A DNA stretch of 64,000 nucleotides from an uncultured Pirellula sp. (GCA_903858115.1 CAIOHR010000380.1:186001-250000); one strand, 5' to 3'. Numbered from the stretch's first letter, positions 25,699 to 35,464 are shown. A program made the numbers and translations. The notes: generated from the sequence alone by a model not told the origin.

Positions 25699-27078
25699 TC
25701 AATATTTCAAAACCGATTTCCAATAGGCGACCTGGGATGCGACTTGATTCGGATTGCTCGAACCAAAGGACTGATACGCGTTGATCGCGCCGTCGACACT
25801 CAGCACCTCTCGAATCGTTGCATCAAGAGTTGGATCGACCGACTGGAGATCAGCATCGGAGAGATCAATCAATCGAACTCGTTTCTCCTTGGCAAGTGCG
25901 ACGAGTGCCCCGACGCGATGATGGGCTGTCCGTTGCGGAAGCCCCCGAAGCATGCACGCTTCCATCAATGCAGTCGCGTCCAAGAACCCTTGGTCCAGCC
26001 GAGATCGGATCGACGCAACATCCAACTCCGACTCTGCCACAATAGGAATCGCAATCTCCAGCATCGCAGTCACCGTGTCAAACGCATCGAACAACGGCGG
26101 TTTGTCTTCCTGCAAGTCACGGTTGTACGCTAAAGGCAATCCCTTGATGAGGACCAATAACGTTTGTAAAGCACCGATGACGCGAGCCGATTTACCTCGA
26201 GTGAGTTCCAGTGTGTCTGGATTCACTTTTTGCGGCATGATCGAACTGCCTGTACAAAATTTTTGCGGAAGACGGATGAAACTGAATTCGGTGGTCGACC
26301 AAAGAATCCACTCTTCGGCCCAACCGCTCAAATGTTCGGCGATCATCGTCAAAACAAAAGCGGACTCAACGGCAAAATCTCGATCGCTGCTGATGTCGAT
26401 ACTGTTGCGAGCCACATCCTCAAAGCCGAGCTCCTTTGCCGTAAAGTGTCGATCGATAGGCATGCTCGTTCCAGCAACGGCAGCACCACCTAGCGGTGAG
26501 ACGTTGGTACGTTTTCGACAATCGACAACGCGCGTACGATCGCGTTCTAACTTTTCAATGTAAGCCAGCCAGTAATGTGGGGCCAACACAGGTTGCGCGC
26601 GTTGCAAGTGCGTATAAGCTGGAATCGCAACGGTCGCATCGCGCTCGCATCGCGATAGAAACGCTTTTTGCAATTCAACAAGCAACTCAGCGACGCGGTC
26701 GAGTTGGTCCCGTACCCAAAGCCGGAGATCGGTCGCTATTTGATCGTTTCTAGACCGGGCTGTATGCAGTTTTCTTCCCGCGTCACCGATCCTATCGATG
26801 AGCGTTTGCTCGATATGCATGTGAATATCTTCGAGCTCGATTTTGAATGGCATTTCACCGCGATCCAACATTTCACCAATGGAAAGCAGTTCACGCTCGA
26901 TCGATGCAAACTCATCTTTCGTGAGCAGTTTCTGCTTTTCTAACATACGGGCATGCGCGATGGAGCCGCGAATGTCGTGGCGATAGAGTCGGTGGTCGAA
27001 ACTGATGCTCTGGCTAAAACGCGCCAGTCGATCATCCATTCCAGCGGCGAATACGCCACTTCGTGATAATGAGGTCAA
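25699..27078 (-). CDS. argH: Argininosuccinate lyase
   Basis: The enzyme splits argininosuccinate to arginine and fumarate, the last step of arginine synthesis, as a cytoplasmic homotetramer. The catalytic-loop signature GSSIMPQKVNPD is present, with HTARSRNDQIATDLRLW, HLQRAQPVLAPHYWLAY and the C-terminal LPQRTAHHRVG. I place the start at the TTG at 27078 (reading MTSLSRSGVFAAGMD), which has AGGA 7 bases upstream and gives the usual length of about 459 residues. The ATG at 27159 would add 27 atypical residues and overlap the divergent permease gene. No other arginine genes are adjacent, so it is a lone biosynthetic gene. Confidence 0.95.
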   Translation of the reverse strand: MTSLSRSGVFAAGMDDRLARFSQSISFDHRLYRHDIRGSIAHARMLEKQKLLTKDEFASIERELLSIGEMLDRGEMPFKIELEDIHMHIEQTLIDRIGDAGRKLHTARSRNDQIATDLRLWVRDQLDRVAELLVELQKAFLSRCERDATVAIPAYTHLQRAQPVLAPHYWLAYIEKLERDRTRVVDCRKRTNVSPLGGAAVAGTSMPIDRHFTAKELGFEDVARNSIDISSDRDFAVESAFVLTMIAEHLSGWAEEWILWSTTEFSFIRLPQKFCTGSSIMPQKVNPDTLELTRGKSARVIGALQTLLVLIKGLPLAYNRDLQEDKPPLFDAFDTVTAMLEIAIPIVAESELDVASIRSRLDQGFLDATALMEACMLRGLPQRTAHHRVGALVALAKEKRVRLIDLSDADLQSVDPTLDATIREVLSVDGAINAYQSFGSSNPNQVASQVAYWKSVLKY

Positions 27079-27171
27079 GGTGGAATCCTGTGTTGTTGAT
27101 CGCGGACTGAATCCGTTATGATTTGTTTCAATTCCACCTTTCAACCGCTCTTTCTGCAAGGCGAACTTTCG

Positions 27172-28395
27172 TTGCTCGGGCTAGTTTTTCGGCGTACACC
27201 TGTTTCTTGGCTTAATCTTTTCTCGCAGCCAACCCGTGCGGCAGTGAGTGTGGGAGGTGTCAGTTTTGCCCTTTTGTTGATCTTTATGCAGTTGGGGTTT
27301 CGAGGGGCCGTCGGAAATACAGCGACCATTGTCTACGCCAAACTTTCTGGTGACATTGTCATGCGATCGCCGGACTACGTGCACTTGTATGAGCCGCGGA
27401 CCATCGATCGAGCGTGGATGCAGATCATCGCTTCTCATCCTCAAGTGGAGGGGGTCGATCCATTCTTTATCATGTTGCAACGATGGCAAAACCCGATCCG
27501 TTCCAAATCCTGTGAAAATGCGCCCCCCGATGGCTCGTTTCGAACGGTAGGCATGATGGCGATGGAATTGGATCGCCCCGTGATCCGCATCCCAGAAATG
27601 GAGACGCTTCTGGACAAGATAAAGGATCCAGATGCTATGCTTGTGGATTTAGCAACACGCGCTGAGTATGGTCCTCAGAATTGCAAGAAATTTTCCGAGG
27701 AGGATACTGGACAGTTCGCTGAACTCGGAGGGAAAGCGACACGAATTGCAGGTGTCTTTTCCGTCGGAACAGGACTGGCAACGAATGGTGCAGTTCTGTT
27801 GAGTGATGTTGGTTTTTCCAAGCGTACTTTGGTGGATACACGTCGACGTGCTTCGCTAGGACTCGTCCGGCTTATGCCAGGTGCAGATCCATTGCAGATT
27901 AAGGGAGAGCTTTTGAAATGGTTAAAAGACACCGACTCAAATGCCGATCAAGCTGTTCAATTGCTAACCATGAGTGAGCAAAAGGAATGGGAAAGGGCAC
28001 GTTGGCTCAATGAAACACCCATTGGCATGATCTTTACGATGGGTGTTCTCATTTCGTTCATCATCGGTGCTGCGATCGTCTATATGATTCTGGCTGTCGA
28101 TGTTGCTGCACGGCTCCCCGAGTTCGCAACTCTCAAGGCGATGGGATACTCGGAATGGTTTGTTGCTGGCATCGTTTTGCAACAAGCTTGGATCTTAGCA
28201 ATCGCCGGCTATGTTATCGCCGGTTCAACGGCACTCGCTCTTTATCGCATTACCGTCATGGCCTCAGGCATCCCTACCTTCATGACAGTCGAGCGAATGA
28301 TCTTTGTTGCGTTGCTTGCATTTGTCATGTGTACGATGTCTGGATTGCTGGCAATTCGCAATCTTTGGAAAGCGGATCCCGCCAGTTTGTTTTAG
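27172..28395 (+). CDS. FtsX/DevC-type ABC transporter permease
   Basis: An inner membrane permease of the DevC group, which normally works with a DevA ATPase and DevB adaptor to export lipids or glycolipids. The start is placed at the TTG at 27172 (MLGLVFRRTPVSWLNLF) because DevC proteins begin with a short FRRTPLAWLQL-type helix; the ATG at 27118 would overlap the argH end. A first TM helix (AAVSVGGVSFALLLIFMQLG) leads to a periplasmic domain of about 220 residues. The C-terminal FtsX domain has three TM helices (MGVLISFIIGAAIVYMILAV, VLQQAWILAIAGYVIAGSTA, MIFVALLAFVMCTMSGLLAI) around FATLKAMGYSEWFVAG, the conserved FtsX element. No DevA or DevB is adjacent; the next gene is a DUF1573 protein. 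Confidence 0.85.
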   Translation: MLGLVFRRTPVSWLNLFSQPTRAAVSVGGVSFALLLIFMQLGFRGAVGNTATIVYAKLSGDIVMRSPDYVHLYEPRTIDRAWMQIIASHPQVEGVDPFFIMLQRWQNPIRSKSCENAPPDGSFRTVGMMAMELDRPVIRIPEMETLLDKIKDPDAMLVDLATRAEYGPQNCKKFSEEDTGQFAELGGKATRIAGVFSVGTGLATNGAVLLSDVGFSKRTLVDTRRRASLGLVRLMPGADPLQIKGELLKWLKDTDSNADQAVQLLTMSEQKEWERARWLNETPIGMIFTMGVLISFIIGAAIVYMILAVDVAARLPEFATLKAMGYSEWFVAGIVLQQAWILAIAGYVIAGSTALALYRITVMASGIPTFMTVERMIFVALLAFVMCTMSGLLAIRNLWKADPASLF

Positions 28396-28517
28396 ACTTT
28401 GCATTCTGGGCTGTTTGGGCAATTTCTGTTGTTAAATTTTACCAAAGAGATCGAATTTGATATGCCATCCTGCCGATGACAGGCAAAGTTCGTTTCTCGT
28501 ATTGGAGCCACAGCTTG

Positions 28518-29531
28518 ATGATTATTCGAGTCCACTCATTCTTCATCGTGTTCTTGCTTGCATTCTTTGGTGCGTTGTCATGTTCGAGTGTATCTGCCGG
28601 CGACTGGGCAGAAAAGATGTTCAAGCAGAAGATGCATGACTTTGGCACCGTCAGTCGAAATGCGAAAACAGAGCATGCCTTTGTTATTGAGAATTGCTTT
28701 GAAGAAGATGTGCACATCGCTTCCGTGCGGAGCAGTTGCGGATGTACCAAACCCGTGATTTCCAAAAGCACGCTGAAGTCTTGGGAGAAAGGCGAGATCA
28801 TCGCCCAGTTCAATACCAAATCTTTTCTTGGACAGAAGAACGCGTCTATTACGGTAGTGATCGATCGTCCTTATTATGCAGAAGTCACCCTTTTGGTCAG
28901 TGGCAAGATACGTTCAGATATCGTGGTCGAGCCAGGAGAAGTCAATTTTGGAGATGTGGATGTAGGCATGAGCAAGGAGATCGATATTAAGATCTCGTAT
29001 GCGGGCCGACCTGACTGGGCTATTAAGGATGTGCGAGGTGACACCGACAACTTGGAGGTACGTCTATCCCCAGCGACAAAAAAAGGCCAGATGCTCAGTT
29101 ACGTGATGAATGTTCGACTCAAGGAAACGACACCGGTCGGGGAGCTGCAAGAAGAAATAACCGTCGTGACCAACGACCTCAAGGAGTCGACCTTTTCGCT
29201 GCCAGTGCAGGCTAGGCTCATCCCCCCAATTTCAATCACGCCAAAAGTCGTTTCCGTAGGGGATGTAAAGTTGGGGCAACAGGTGCAGCAGAAACTACTG
29301 ATTCGAGCCAAGAAGCCGTTCACTATCGTCGGTATCGATTGCGACGACCCTAGATTTGCCTTCACCATTCCGCAAGGTGATAAATCGATCCAAGTGATAC
29401 CGATGACATTTACTGGCGGATCGATCACAGAGGAAAACGCTCGAAGTATCAAGCAAGCGATTAGAGTTCGAACTTCCCTGGGGGATGATTCTTCTGTCGA
29501 AGCAACAATCAATGGACGTATGATCGACTAG
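28518..29531 (+). CDS. Secreted DUF1573 protein
   Basis: A 337-residue exported protein (start at 28518, leader MIIRVHSFFIVFLLAFFGAL, cut probably before GDWAEKMF). The first ASPM/Hydin-like DUF1573 domain begins MHDFGTVSRNAKTEHAFVI and holds the typical SSCGCTKP; two more beta-sandwich repeats follow (VEPGEVNFGDVDVGMSKEID, ITPKVVSVGDVKLGQQVQQK). Such proteins are abundant in planctomycetes and Bacteroidetes envelopes; their role is unknown, and structural or binding functions are assumed. An upstream ATG at 28476 would add 14 residues before the leader and is less likely. The gene follows the permease by 122 bases on the same strand, so they may share a transcript. Confidence 0.85.
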   Translation: MIIRVHSFFIVFLLAFFGALSCSSVSAGDWAEKMFKQKMHDFGTVSRNAKTEHAFVIENCFEEDVHIASVRSSCGCTKPVISKSTLKSWEKGEIIAQFNTKSFLGQKNASITVVIDRPYYAEVTLLVSGKIRSDIVVEPGEVNFGDVDVGMSKEIDIKISYAGRPDWAIKDVRGDTDNLEVRLSPATKKGQMLSYVMNVRLKETTPVGELQEEITVVTNDLKESTFSLPVQARLIPPISITPKVVSVGDVKLGQQVQQKLLIRAKKPFTIVGIDCDDPRFAFTIPQGDKSIQVIPMTFTGGSITEENARSIKQAIRVRTSLGDDSSVEATINGRMID

Positions 29532-29591
29532 TTCTCAAGACCGAGCCAGCAATTGAGACAGTCGGTGGTACCGATTTGGAGGGAACTGACT

Positions 29592-30308
29592 TTAAATCGC
29601 CAGAATTTGATTGTCGACGATTACCCAAGTTCGATCCGACTTGCTAGGACGGATAACTTGGGTTCCCGTGAATTCACCGATGGCTGGCAGGACTAGCTGC
29701 TGGTTGGAAAGCCAAAAGCATGGCAATTTCCCGACAGAATCCACCTGGGACGAAAACCGATACGCTGGATGTATGTGACCGCACAAAAGCAATTTCGTCT
29801 GCGGGCTGGGTGCTTGAGGAATATGCGAAATGGAAATTTCATCGACGACTGTTCCCGAATCGACGATTTCTATAGGCCAAAGATTGGAGAGCTTGCGAAT
29901 GCCTCGATCATGATTGCCTAATACCAAAGTAAATCGCAAGGTCGGATGAGCCGCAAAGAAACGATCTATCGATTCTCGTATGTCATCGGAAATCGAAGAA
30001 CGTGCATGGAACATATCACCGAGCAACACCAACCGTGTCGCTTGGCATTCGAAAACCATTTTCGCAATCGTCGTCAACGTGCTTTGCGTACTACCCCGAG
30101 GTACGGCAAGACCCGCGCTGCGAAACGTTGCTTCTTTTCCAAAGTGCGTATCGGCAATAAACAACGTTTGCTGATCCGGCCAGTGAATTCCGCGTTTCGA
30201 TAACAACCGAAGCTCCATTCCATCGATCGAGATCCCAAGCGAAGTTGGCATTGCAGAATCGCATGTGGATTCCATCGCAGAAGTTCTAGCCGAAGTTCTA
30301 ATTGTCAT
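29592..30308 (-). CDS. pdeM: Ligase-associated DNA damage response endonuclease PdeM (metallophosphoesterase)
   Basis: Last gene of the four-gene DNA repair operon. The product (up to 238 residues) is a binuclear metallophosphoesterase with ADTHFGKEATF (D53, H55), GDMFH (97-101), GNHDRG (131-136) and CGHIHPAYR (176-184). The characterised Pseudomonas putida relative (MPE) is a Mn-dependent endonuclease on single-stranded DNA. The first 20-30 residues are not typical; starts at 30275 or 30251 are also possible. It begins 6 bases after the helicase stop, so co-translation is expected. Confidence 0.88.
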   Translation of the reverse strand: MTIRTSARTSAMESTCDSAMPTSLGISIDGMELRLLSKRGIHWPDQQTLFIADTHFGKEATFRSAGLAVPRGSTQSTLTTIAKMVFECQATRLVLLGDMFHARSSISDDIRESIDRFFAAHPTLRFTLVLGNHDRGIRKLSNLWPIEIVDSGTVVDEISISHIPQAPSPQTKLLLCGHIHPAYRFSSQVDSVGKLPCFWLSNQQLVLPAIGEFTGTQVIRPSKSDRTWVIVDNQILAI

Positions 30309-30314
30309 AGTCCG

Positions 30315-32795
30315 TTACTTTGCCTTATCGGAGGCAGCCGTCTCCAACGCTTGTTGCATACGAGCCACTCGCTCCGCAAGCGTCTCACTACTCAATCTCT
30401 CCCTCAGTTTATCTACCATCAGGGAGAATGCCAATGGAGTCACTCGCGGCGGATGCATGAACTTCACGATACCATACTGCATGCGTTCCAGCGCTCTGCA
30501 CAATCGACTCCATTCTAATTGTTGCTCCAGTACTTCGCGACGACATTGTTCCAAAAGCAAATTCTCTGGATCATGCTCTCGAAAGGCATCGAAGAACAGA
30601 TTGCTACTCGCTTGAATATGACTCGTACTTTTGCGTTGCCCCGGAAGGCCGGATTGGATCAAGCCCGAGATGCGAGCTATCTGACGAAACTGCCGCTTCG
30701 CCATCTCGGTCGCATTCATGCTCTGTCGTATATCTTCTTCCAAACCATCTGTGGAAAACAGTCCTTCGGAAATCCCCTTTTCGATCGCAATAGGATGGGG
30801 CGATTGCAAAACAAAGCCGTGGTCGTTGCATGCCATACTCATGGTGGTTCTTTGTTGTCGCGTCAATCGATACGCCAACACCGAAGCCATTCCTTCATGC
30901 ACCAATCGTCCTTCGAAGGGGAACAAAAACACTTGATAATTCGATCGTTCGCGGATGATTTCGATCAGGAGCTCATCGATTCTTGGCAAGATGCTCCAAC
31001 GCTGCTGAACTTCGAACAAACTTTGCAGTGACTTCATCTCGGGGCCATGAAATACTCCGTCCGACGCTTCGTGAATTTTCTGACGCAACACGGCGCTGAG
31101 CTCGCTCGACAATGGCATACGCCCTCCCATCCAACGAGGGACGGCATCCGGCGTTCCCTTGGATCGCTTGACATAAGCCATGTTGTCTCGAATGATCACT
31201 AACTCAACAAGTTTCCCCGCGAACAAAAAACGATCGCCTGTCTTGAGCTTTGATACAAAGCTCTCCTCCACGGTCCCCAACGTACCGCCACTGATGTACT
31301 TCACCTTCATCGAGGCGTCAGAAACGATCGTGCCTATGTTCAACCTGTGTAGAGTTATCGTGCGTTTGACTGAAACTTGGTAACGACCATTCTCGAGTTG
31401 GACTCGATGAAATTCAGGATAGGCAGTGAGCGAGCTGCCGCCATGAACGATGAAATCCAAAACCCATTGCCATTCATCTGGATTGAGAGAGGCAAAGGCC
31501 TTGGTTGTCTTCACCTCTTCGAACAACTCGTTAGACGTAAAGCCGCCGCCGATTGCAATCGTTACAGCGTGTTGCACCAGCACATCCAAGGGCTTGTTGA
31601 GAACGGGTCGAGCTTCCATCTTCCCCTGTTGGATGGCATCCTTTGCAGCCGCGAGTTCGACCAACTCCAACGCGTTTGTCGGAACAAACACGAGCCGACT
31701 CTCTGCGCCAGGTTGATGCCCGCTTCGTCCTGCACGCTGGAGCAATCGTGCAGATCCTTTCGGACTACCAACTTGGAGTACCAAATCGACCGCCGAAAAA
31801 TCGACTCCCAAGTCAAGGCTGCTCGTACAAACGACTGCTCGTAGTTTGCCATCTCGCAGTCCGGTTTCTACCCAATCGCGCACACTTGTGTCGAGCGAAC
31901 CATGATGGACCGCGATCTGCCCTGCCCAATCCGGTCGATGTTGTAAAAGATGTTGATACCAAATCTCAGTCTGCGATCGGGTGTTAGCAAAGACGAGAGC
32001 ACTTTCGACTTGATCAATCAATGCTGATGTTTGCGGTACCATTCGCGTGCCGATATGCCCTGACCACGGGAAGCGCTCCATCTTCTGCGGAATCAAAGAC
32101 TCCAACCGCAATCGCTTCTTGCTCGTACCTCGGACTATTCTGCTAGGTTGAACAGGATGACAACCGACGAGCGCCTCGCCAGCTTCGGTGAGATTTCCGA
32201 TCGTGGCGGATAGCCCCCAAGTGCGAAGGGCTGGATTCAGTTTCCGAAGTCGCGCTAAAGCTAACTCGACTTGAACACCTCGTTTGCTACCGAGCAGTTC
32301 GTGCCACTCATCGACGATCACACCTTCAATGCCAGTCAACTGCGATTGCAAAGATGCATGCGTCAGGAGTAAACAGAGACTTTCGGGAGTTGTGATCAAT
32401 GCTGTTGGCAATCGCTTCAGTTGCTTGGCTTTGGTACTCGCACTGCTGTCGCCTGTTCGAGATTCCAACAACCACGGAAGCCCCATCGCTTCGAGAGGAG
32501 CTCGAAGCGCATTCTCAGTATCAGACGCGAGCGCTCGCAGGGGAGTGATCCAAAGAATGCGCAGCAGCGGTGGCTTTTTGGGATTCCACAGATTGCGATC
32601 TTTATTCTCTTTCAGCCAAGAAAGAATGGGTCCCAACCAAACCGCCAATGTCTTGCCAGTGCCTGTGGCTGAATGAATCAGTCCACTATAACCCTCGATG
32701 TACGCACTCCAAGCTTCGCGTTGAAAGGGGAACGGCTTTTGCCCCTGGTTCGCAAAGTAATCCAAAAGCGTTTGAAGAGGTGTTCGATTTTTCAC
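30315..32795 (-). CDS. Ligase-associated DNA damage response DEXH helicase (Lhr-type)
   Basis: An 826-residue SF2 helicase of the Lhr-Core type. Motif I is ATGTGKT (43-49), motif II is DEWH (162-165), motif III is GLSATIGN, and motif VI is QRAGRSGHQPG. Downstream come the Lhr winged-helix/C-terminal elements (GGSSLTAYPEFHRVQLENGR, WMGGRMPLSSELSAVLR, FPFEGRLVHEGMASVLAYR, LLLEQCRREVLEQQLEWSRL). The enzyme is expected to translocate 3' to 5' and unwind nucleic acid duplexes. It is transcribed after the ligase (24-base gap) and before PdeM (6-base gap). The domain order matches the family's usual 800-850 residues. Confidence 0.92.
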   Translation of the reverse strand: MKNRTPLQTLLDYFANQGQKPFPFQREAWSAYIEGYSGLIHSATGTGKTLAVWLGPILSWLKENKDRNLWNPKKPPLLRILWITPLRALASDTENALRAPLEAMGLPWLLESRTGDSSASTKAKQLKRLPTALITTPESLCLLLTHASLQSQLTGIEGVIVDEWHELLGSKRGVQVELALARLRKLNPALRTWGLSATIGNLTEAGEALVGCHPVQPSRIVRGTSKKRLRLESLIPQKMERFPWSGHIGTRMVPQTSALIDQVESALVFANTRSQTEIWYQHLLQHRPDWAGQIAVHHGSLDTSVRDWVETGLRDGKLRAVVCTSSLDLGVDFSAVDLVLQVGSPKGSARLLQRAGRSGHQPGAESRLVFVPTNALELVELAAAKDAIQQGKMEARPVLNKPLDVLVQHAVTIAIGGGFTSNELFEEVKTTKAFASLNPDEWQWVLDFIVHGGSSLTAYPEFHRVQLENGRYQVSVKRTITLHRLNIGTIVSDASMKVKYISGGTLGTVEESFVSKLKTGDRFLFAGKLVELVIIRDNMAYVKRSKGTPDAVPRWMGGRMPLSSELSAVLRQKIHEASDGVFHGPEMKSLQSLFEVQQRWSILPRIDELLIEIIRERSNYQVFLFPFEGRLVHEGMASVLAYRLTRQQRTTMSMACNDHGFVLQSPHPIAIEKGISEGLFSTDGLEEDIRQSMNATEMAKRQFRQIARISGLIQSGLPGQRKSTSHIQASSNLFFDAFREHDPENLLLEQCRREVLEQQLEWSRLCRALERMQYGIVKFMHPPRVTPLAFSLMVDKLRERLSSETLAERVARMQQALETAASDKAK

Positions 32796-32819
32796 GTTGG
32801 AAATTTGCTCGCCCGATTC

Positions 32820-34421
32820 CTACTCTTGACTGGGTAACCATTCCATTAAGTCGGCCAGCGTGTTCGCATCCTCAGGCTTTTTGTCATGTCGCCAACGAAC
32901 AATGCGAGGAAACCGAGTCGCGATTCCACTCTTATGCCGAGGGCTGCGTTGTAAACCTTCAAATGCGATCTCCATCACCAACGCGGGCGCAACGCTTCGA
33001 ACAGGGCCGAACGCTTCGCGTGTGTTTTGTCGAACAAATCGATCGACCTCTTTGATCTCCGCATCGTCGAGACCACTATAGGCCTTTGCAAAGGGGACGA
33101 GCGTCTCATCCTGCCAAAGTGCGAAGGTATAGTCGGTGTACAGGCCAGATCGTTTGCCGTGTCCTTTTTGTGCATAGATCAGAACGGCATCGATCGTGTA
33201 CGGCGAGACCTTCCATTTCCACCAGACGCCTCGCACTCGCCCCACTTCGTAGCTGGCATTTAATCGCTTCAGCATCAACCCTTCGGCATTCATCTCGCGA
33301 CTTCGATGACGAATCGTTGCCAACTCATCCCACGAAGCGGCTTGAAGTAACTCTGTTTTTTGTAGGTGGGGATGATCGATGGTTGCGAGTAACGATTCCA
33401 ATCGTTGTCGACGTTCGGAAAATGGGTGGCTCCGTAAGTCTTGGCCCGATTCTTGAAGAAGGTCGAACGCTTGAAAGACGACCGGCACTTCCTTTAATAA
33501 TCGATTGCTAACCGTCTTTCGTCCAATTCGTTTTTGCAGGTTCGCAAATGGAAGAACTTGATTGTCAGCGAACGAAGCCAAAATCTCTCCGTCCAACACC
33601 GTTCCGTTGGGCAATAACTGTGCGGCAGACTCGATCTCCGGCCAACGGTTCTCCATCAGATCTTCTCCTCGCGACCAGATGAAGACTTGATCGCAGCGTC
33701 GAATCACTTGACCGCGTATTCCATCCCATTTCCACTCTGCGGCAAAGTCGTTGACATCGCCAATCGGTTCTGGACCCAGTTCCGGATCGATCGGATGTGC
33801 GAGACAGAATGGGAATGGCTGACTGGCGATGGTGTCTTGGACCTCTTTCGAGATAAGACTCGCGAAGAAGCTGGCCGTGGGTTTCCATGTACCCATCAAT
33901 CGATGGGAAATAACATCCGATGGGACGCCAGCATGTTCAGCGAGTGCCCGTGTCACGATCGATTTGCTTACGCCGACTCGAAAGGCGCCAGTAATGAGCT
34001 TCAAGAGAACCAATCGCATGTGAGTAGGCGACTCTTTCCATATCGCAACGACGGCGGCGCGTTGGACCGATTCCTCCATACCTCGGAGTGGAACAAGTCG
34101 GAGCTCTACCCAATCCGCAAGTGACATATCGTCCGCCATCTCGCCGGGCGGCACGATCAACGTTAATGTCTCAGCCAAGTCACCGACCGAATGGTAAGAC
34201 TCGTCGAAAAGCCACGCTGGGATATTCGCTTCTTCCGCAGCCCAAACGCGCAGCAACTTTGTTGGAACGAGTTGTTTGAGTTTGTATCCGCAAAGGAAAA
34301 AGGTTGCCCAAGCGGCATCAGCGTGGCTCGACTCGCGAAAGTAATGAACCAATGCAGACAGTTTTTCGTTCGTCTTGGTAGTCCTGTCGATAGCGTCAAA
34401 GAGAGCGGCGAAGCGGATCAT
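32820..34421 (-). CDS. ATP-dependent DNA ligase of the ligase-associated DNA damage response cassette
   Basis: A 533-residue ligase with an N-terminal DNA-binding domain (AALFDAIDRTTKTNEKLSAL to about residue 200), a nucleotidyltransferase domain with the adenylated lysine in EWKWDGIRG (K231), FIWSRGEDLMENRWPE, GTVLDGEILA and EGLMLKR, then an OB domain with VWWKWKVSPYTIDAVLIYAQ and FAKAYSGLDDAEIKEVDRFV. It seals nicks using ATP and is distinct from the NAD-dependent LigA used in replication. Its ATG overlaps the exonuclease stop by 4 bases (34418-34421), so translation is coupled. Confidence 0.93.
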   Translation of the reverse strand: MIRFAALFDAIDRTTKTNEKLSALVHYFRESSHADAAWATFFLCGYKLKQLVPTKLLRVWAAEEANIPAWLFDESYHSVGDLAETLTLIVPPGEMADDMSLADWVELRLVPLRGMEESVQRAAVVAIWKESPTHMRLVLLKLITGAFRVGVSKSIVTRALAEHAGVPSDVISHRLMGTWKPTASFFASLISKEVQDTIASQPFPFCLAHPIDPELGPEPIGDVNDFAAEWKWDGIRGQVIRRCDQVFIWSRGEDLMENRWPEIESAAQLLPNGTVLDGEILASFADNQVLPFANLQKRIGRKTVSNRLLKEVPVVFQAFDLLQESGQDLRSHPFSERRQRLESLLATIDHPHLQKTELLQAASWDELATIRHRSREMNAEGLMLKRLNASYEVGRVRGVWWKWKVSPYTIDAVLIYAQKGHGKRSGLYTDYTFALWQDETLVPFAKAYSGLDDAEIKEVDRFVRQNTREAFGPVRSVAPALVMEIAFEGLQRSPRHKSGIATRFPRIVRWRHDKKPEDANTLADLMEWLPSQE

Positions 34422-35464
34422 GTTGTAGGAATCTCTCCTGTTGTTTGTTCGATATCCTCATCGGTGGCATCTTCATCTCCTTCATTTCTTCCACGCAAAT
34501 CGAGCACCTTGGCATCTCTTCCGTTCTCGATCAGATATCGAGCGACTGGCGCTGTGTATCCATGCGTCAACCAAACGGTCTCAGGGGTGCATGCTTCGAT
34601 GGCTTGTAACAGAGATGGCCAATCGACGTGATCGCTTAGGACAAATCCACGATCCACCGATCGTCGTCGACGCGTGCCGCGCACGGCCATCCAACCGCTT
34701 GCCATAGCCGTGCTGCATCGTCCAAACTTCTTCACCCATGGCGTTCCATGAACGCTAGGTACGGCCACCACGAGGCTACCGCGCCAGTCATATTTCTGCC
34801 TGATGGAGCCGACGTAGGTTGTTTCTGGGAGTGTTACTCCAGAGAGACGATACGCATCGTTTCCTTTCTCGACGGCACCGTGACAGTAGATCTTTCCAAT
34901 CGATGGATCGAGTCCAGCGAGCAACCGTTGACTTTTGCCGATGGCATAGCCGTATAACAAACAACACTTCCCTTCGTCGCGGCACTCACGCCACCATCGG
35001 TTGATAGAATCGAAAACGGCTTCTTGTGAAGGCCATCGATATATGGGCAATCCAAAGGTCGATTCGCTGATCATGCTATGGCAACGAATCGGCTCCCACG
35101 ATGCGCACGTGGGATCGCTGCCCAGTTTGTAGTCTCCTGTGATCAATACGACATGGCCTCCGTACTCGAGGCGTATTTGAGCGGAACCCAGGATGTGGCC
35201 TGCAGGGTGGAAGCTGATTCGAACGCCGTTCACTATCAGCGTTTCACCGTACGGAAAGAATCGAAACTCTGCATCGGGGCTCATCCGAAGCCGAAGTAAT
35301 CGTTCACACGATTGCGTCGCAAGGTATTTTTTGCAACCCCAGCGGGCGTGATCCGAATGTGCATGGGTGACGACGGCCCGCTTCACGGGCAAATGGGGAT
35401 CGATATGAAAATCTCCAGGCACACAATACAAACCGTGCGAGGTGGATTCGAGGATTCCCTTCAT
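34418..35464 (-). CDS. Ligase-associated DNA damage response exonuclease (metallo-beta-lactamase fold)
   Basis: The first gene of the repair operon. The start is set at 35464 (MKGILESTSHGLYCVPGDFH), where family members begin; a longer open frame to 35764 would add 100 residues of low-complexity, non-homologous sequence. The 348-residue product has the MBL/beta-CASP motif HAHSDH (34-39), FHPAGHILGSAQIRLE, ITGDYKLGSDPTC, ESTFGLPIYRWP and LSDHVDWPSLLQAIE, and ends with VWLTHGYTAPVARYL. It is expected to trim DNA ends before ligation. Upstream, the 320-base gap to the divergent Gfo/Idh gene should contain promoters for both. Confidence 0.88.
   Translation of the reverse strand: MKGILESTSHGLYCVPGDFHIDPHLPVKRAVVTHAHSDHARWGCKKYLATQSCERLLRLRMSPDAEFRFFPYGETLIVNGVRISFHPAGHILGSAQIRLEYGGHVVLITGDYKLGSDPTCASWEPIRCHSMISESTFGLPIYRWPSQEAVFDSINRWWRECRDEGKCCLLYGYAIGKSQRLLAGLDPSIGKIYCHGAVEKGNDAYRLSGVTLPETTYVGSIRQKYDWRGSLVVAVPSVHGTPWVKKFGRCSTAMASGWMAVRGTRRRRSVDRGFVLSDHVDWPSLLQAIEACTPETVWLTHGYTAPVARYLIENGRDAKVLDLRGRNEGDEDATDEDIEQTTGEIPTT

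Noticed and set aside
25952-26563. A 203-codon open frame antisense to argH
   Set aside because: argH is intact with its signature motif; the antisense product has no known fold pattern.
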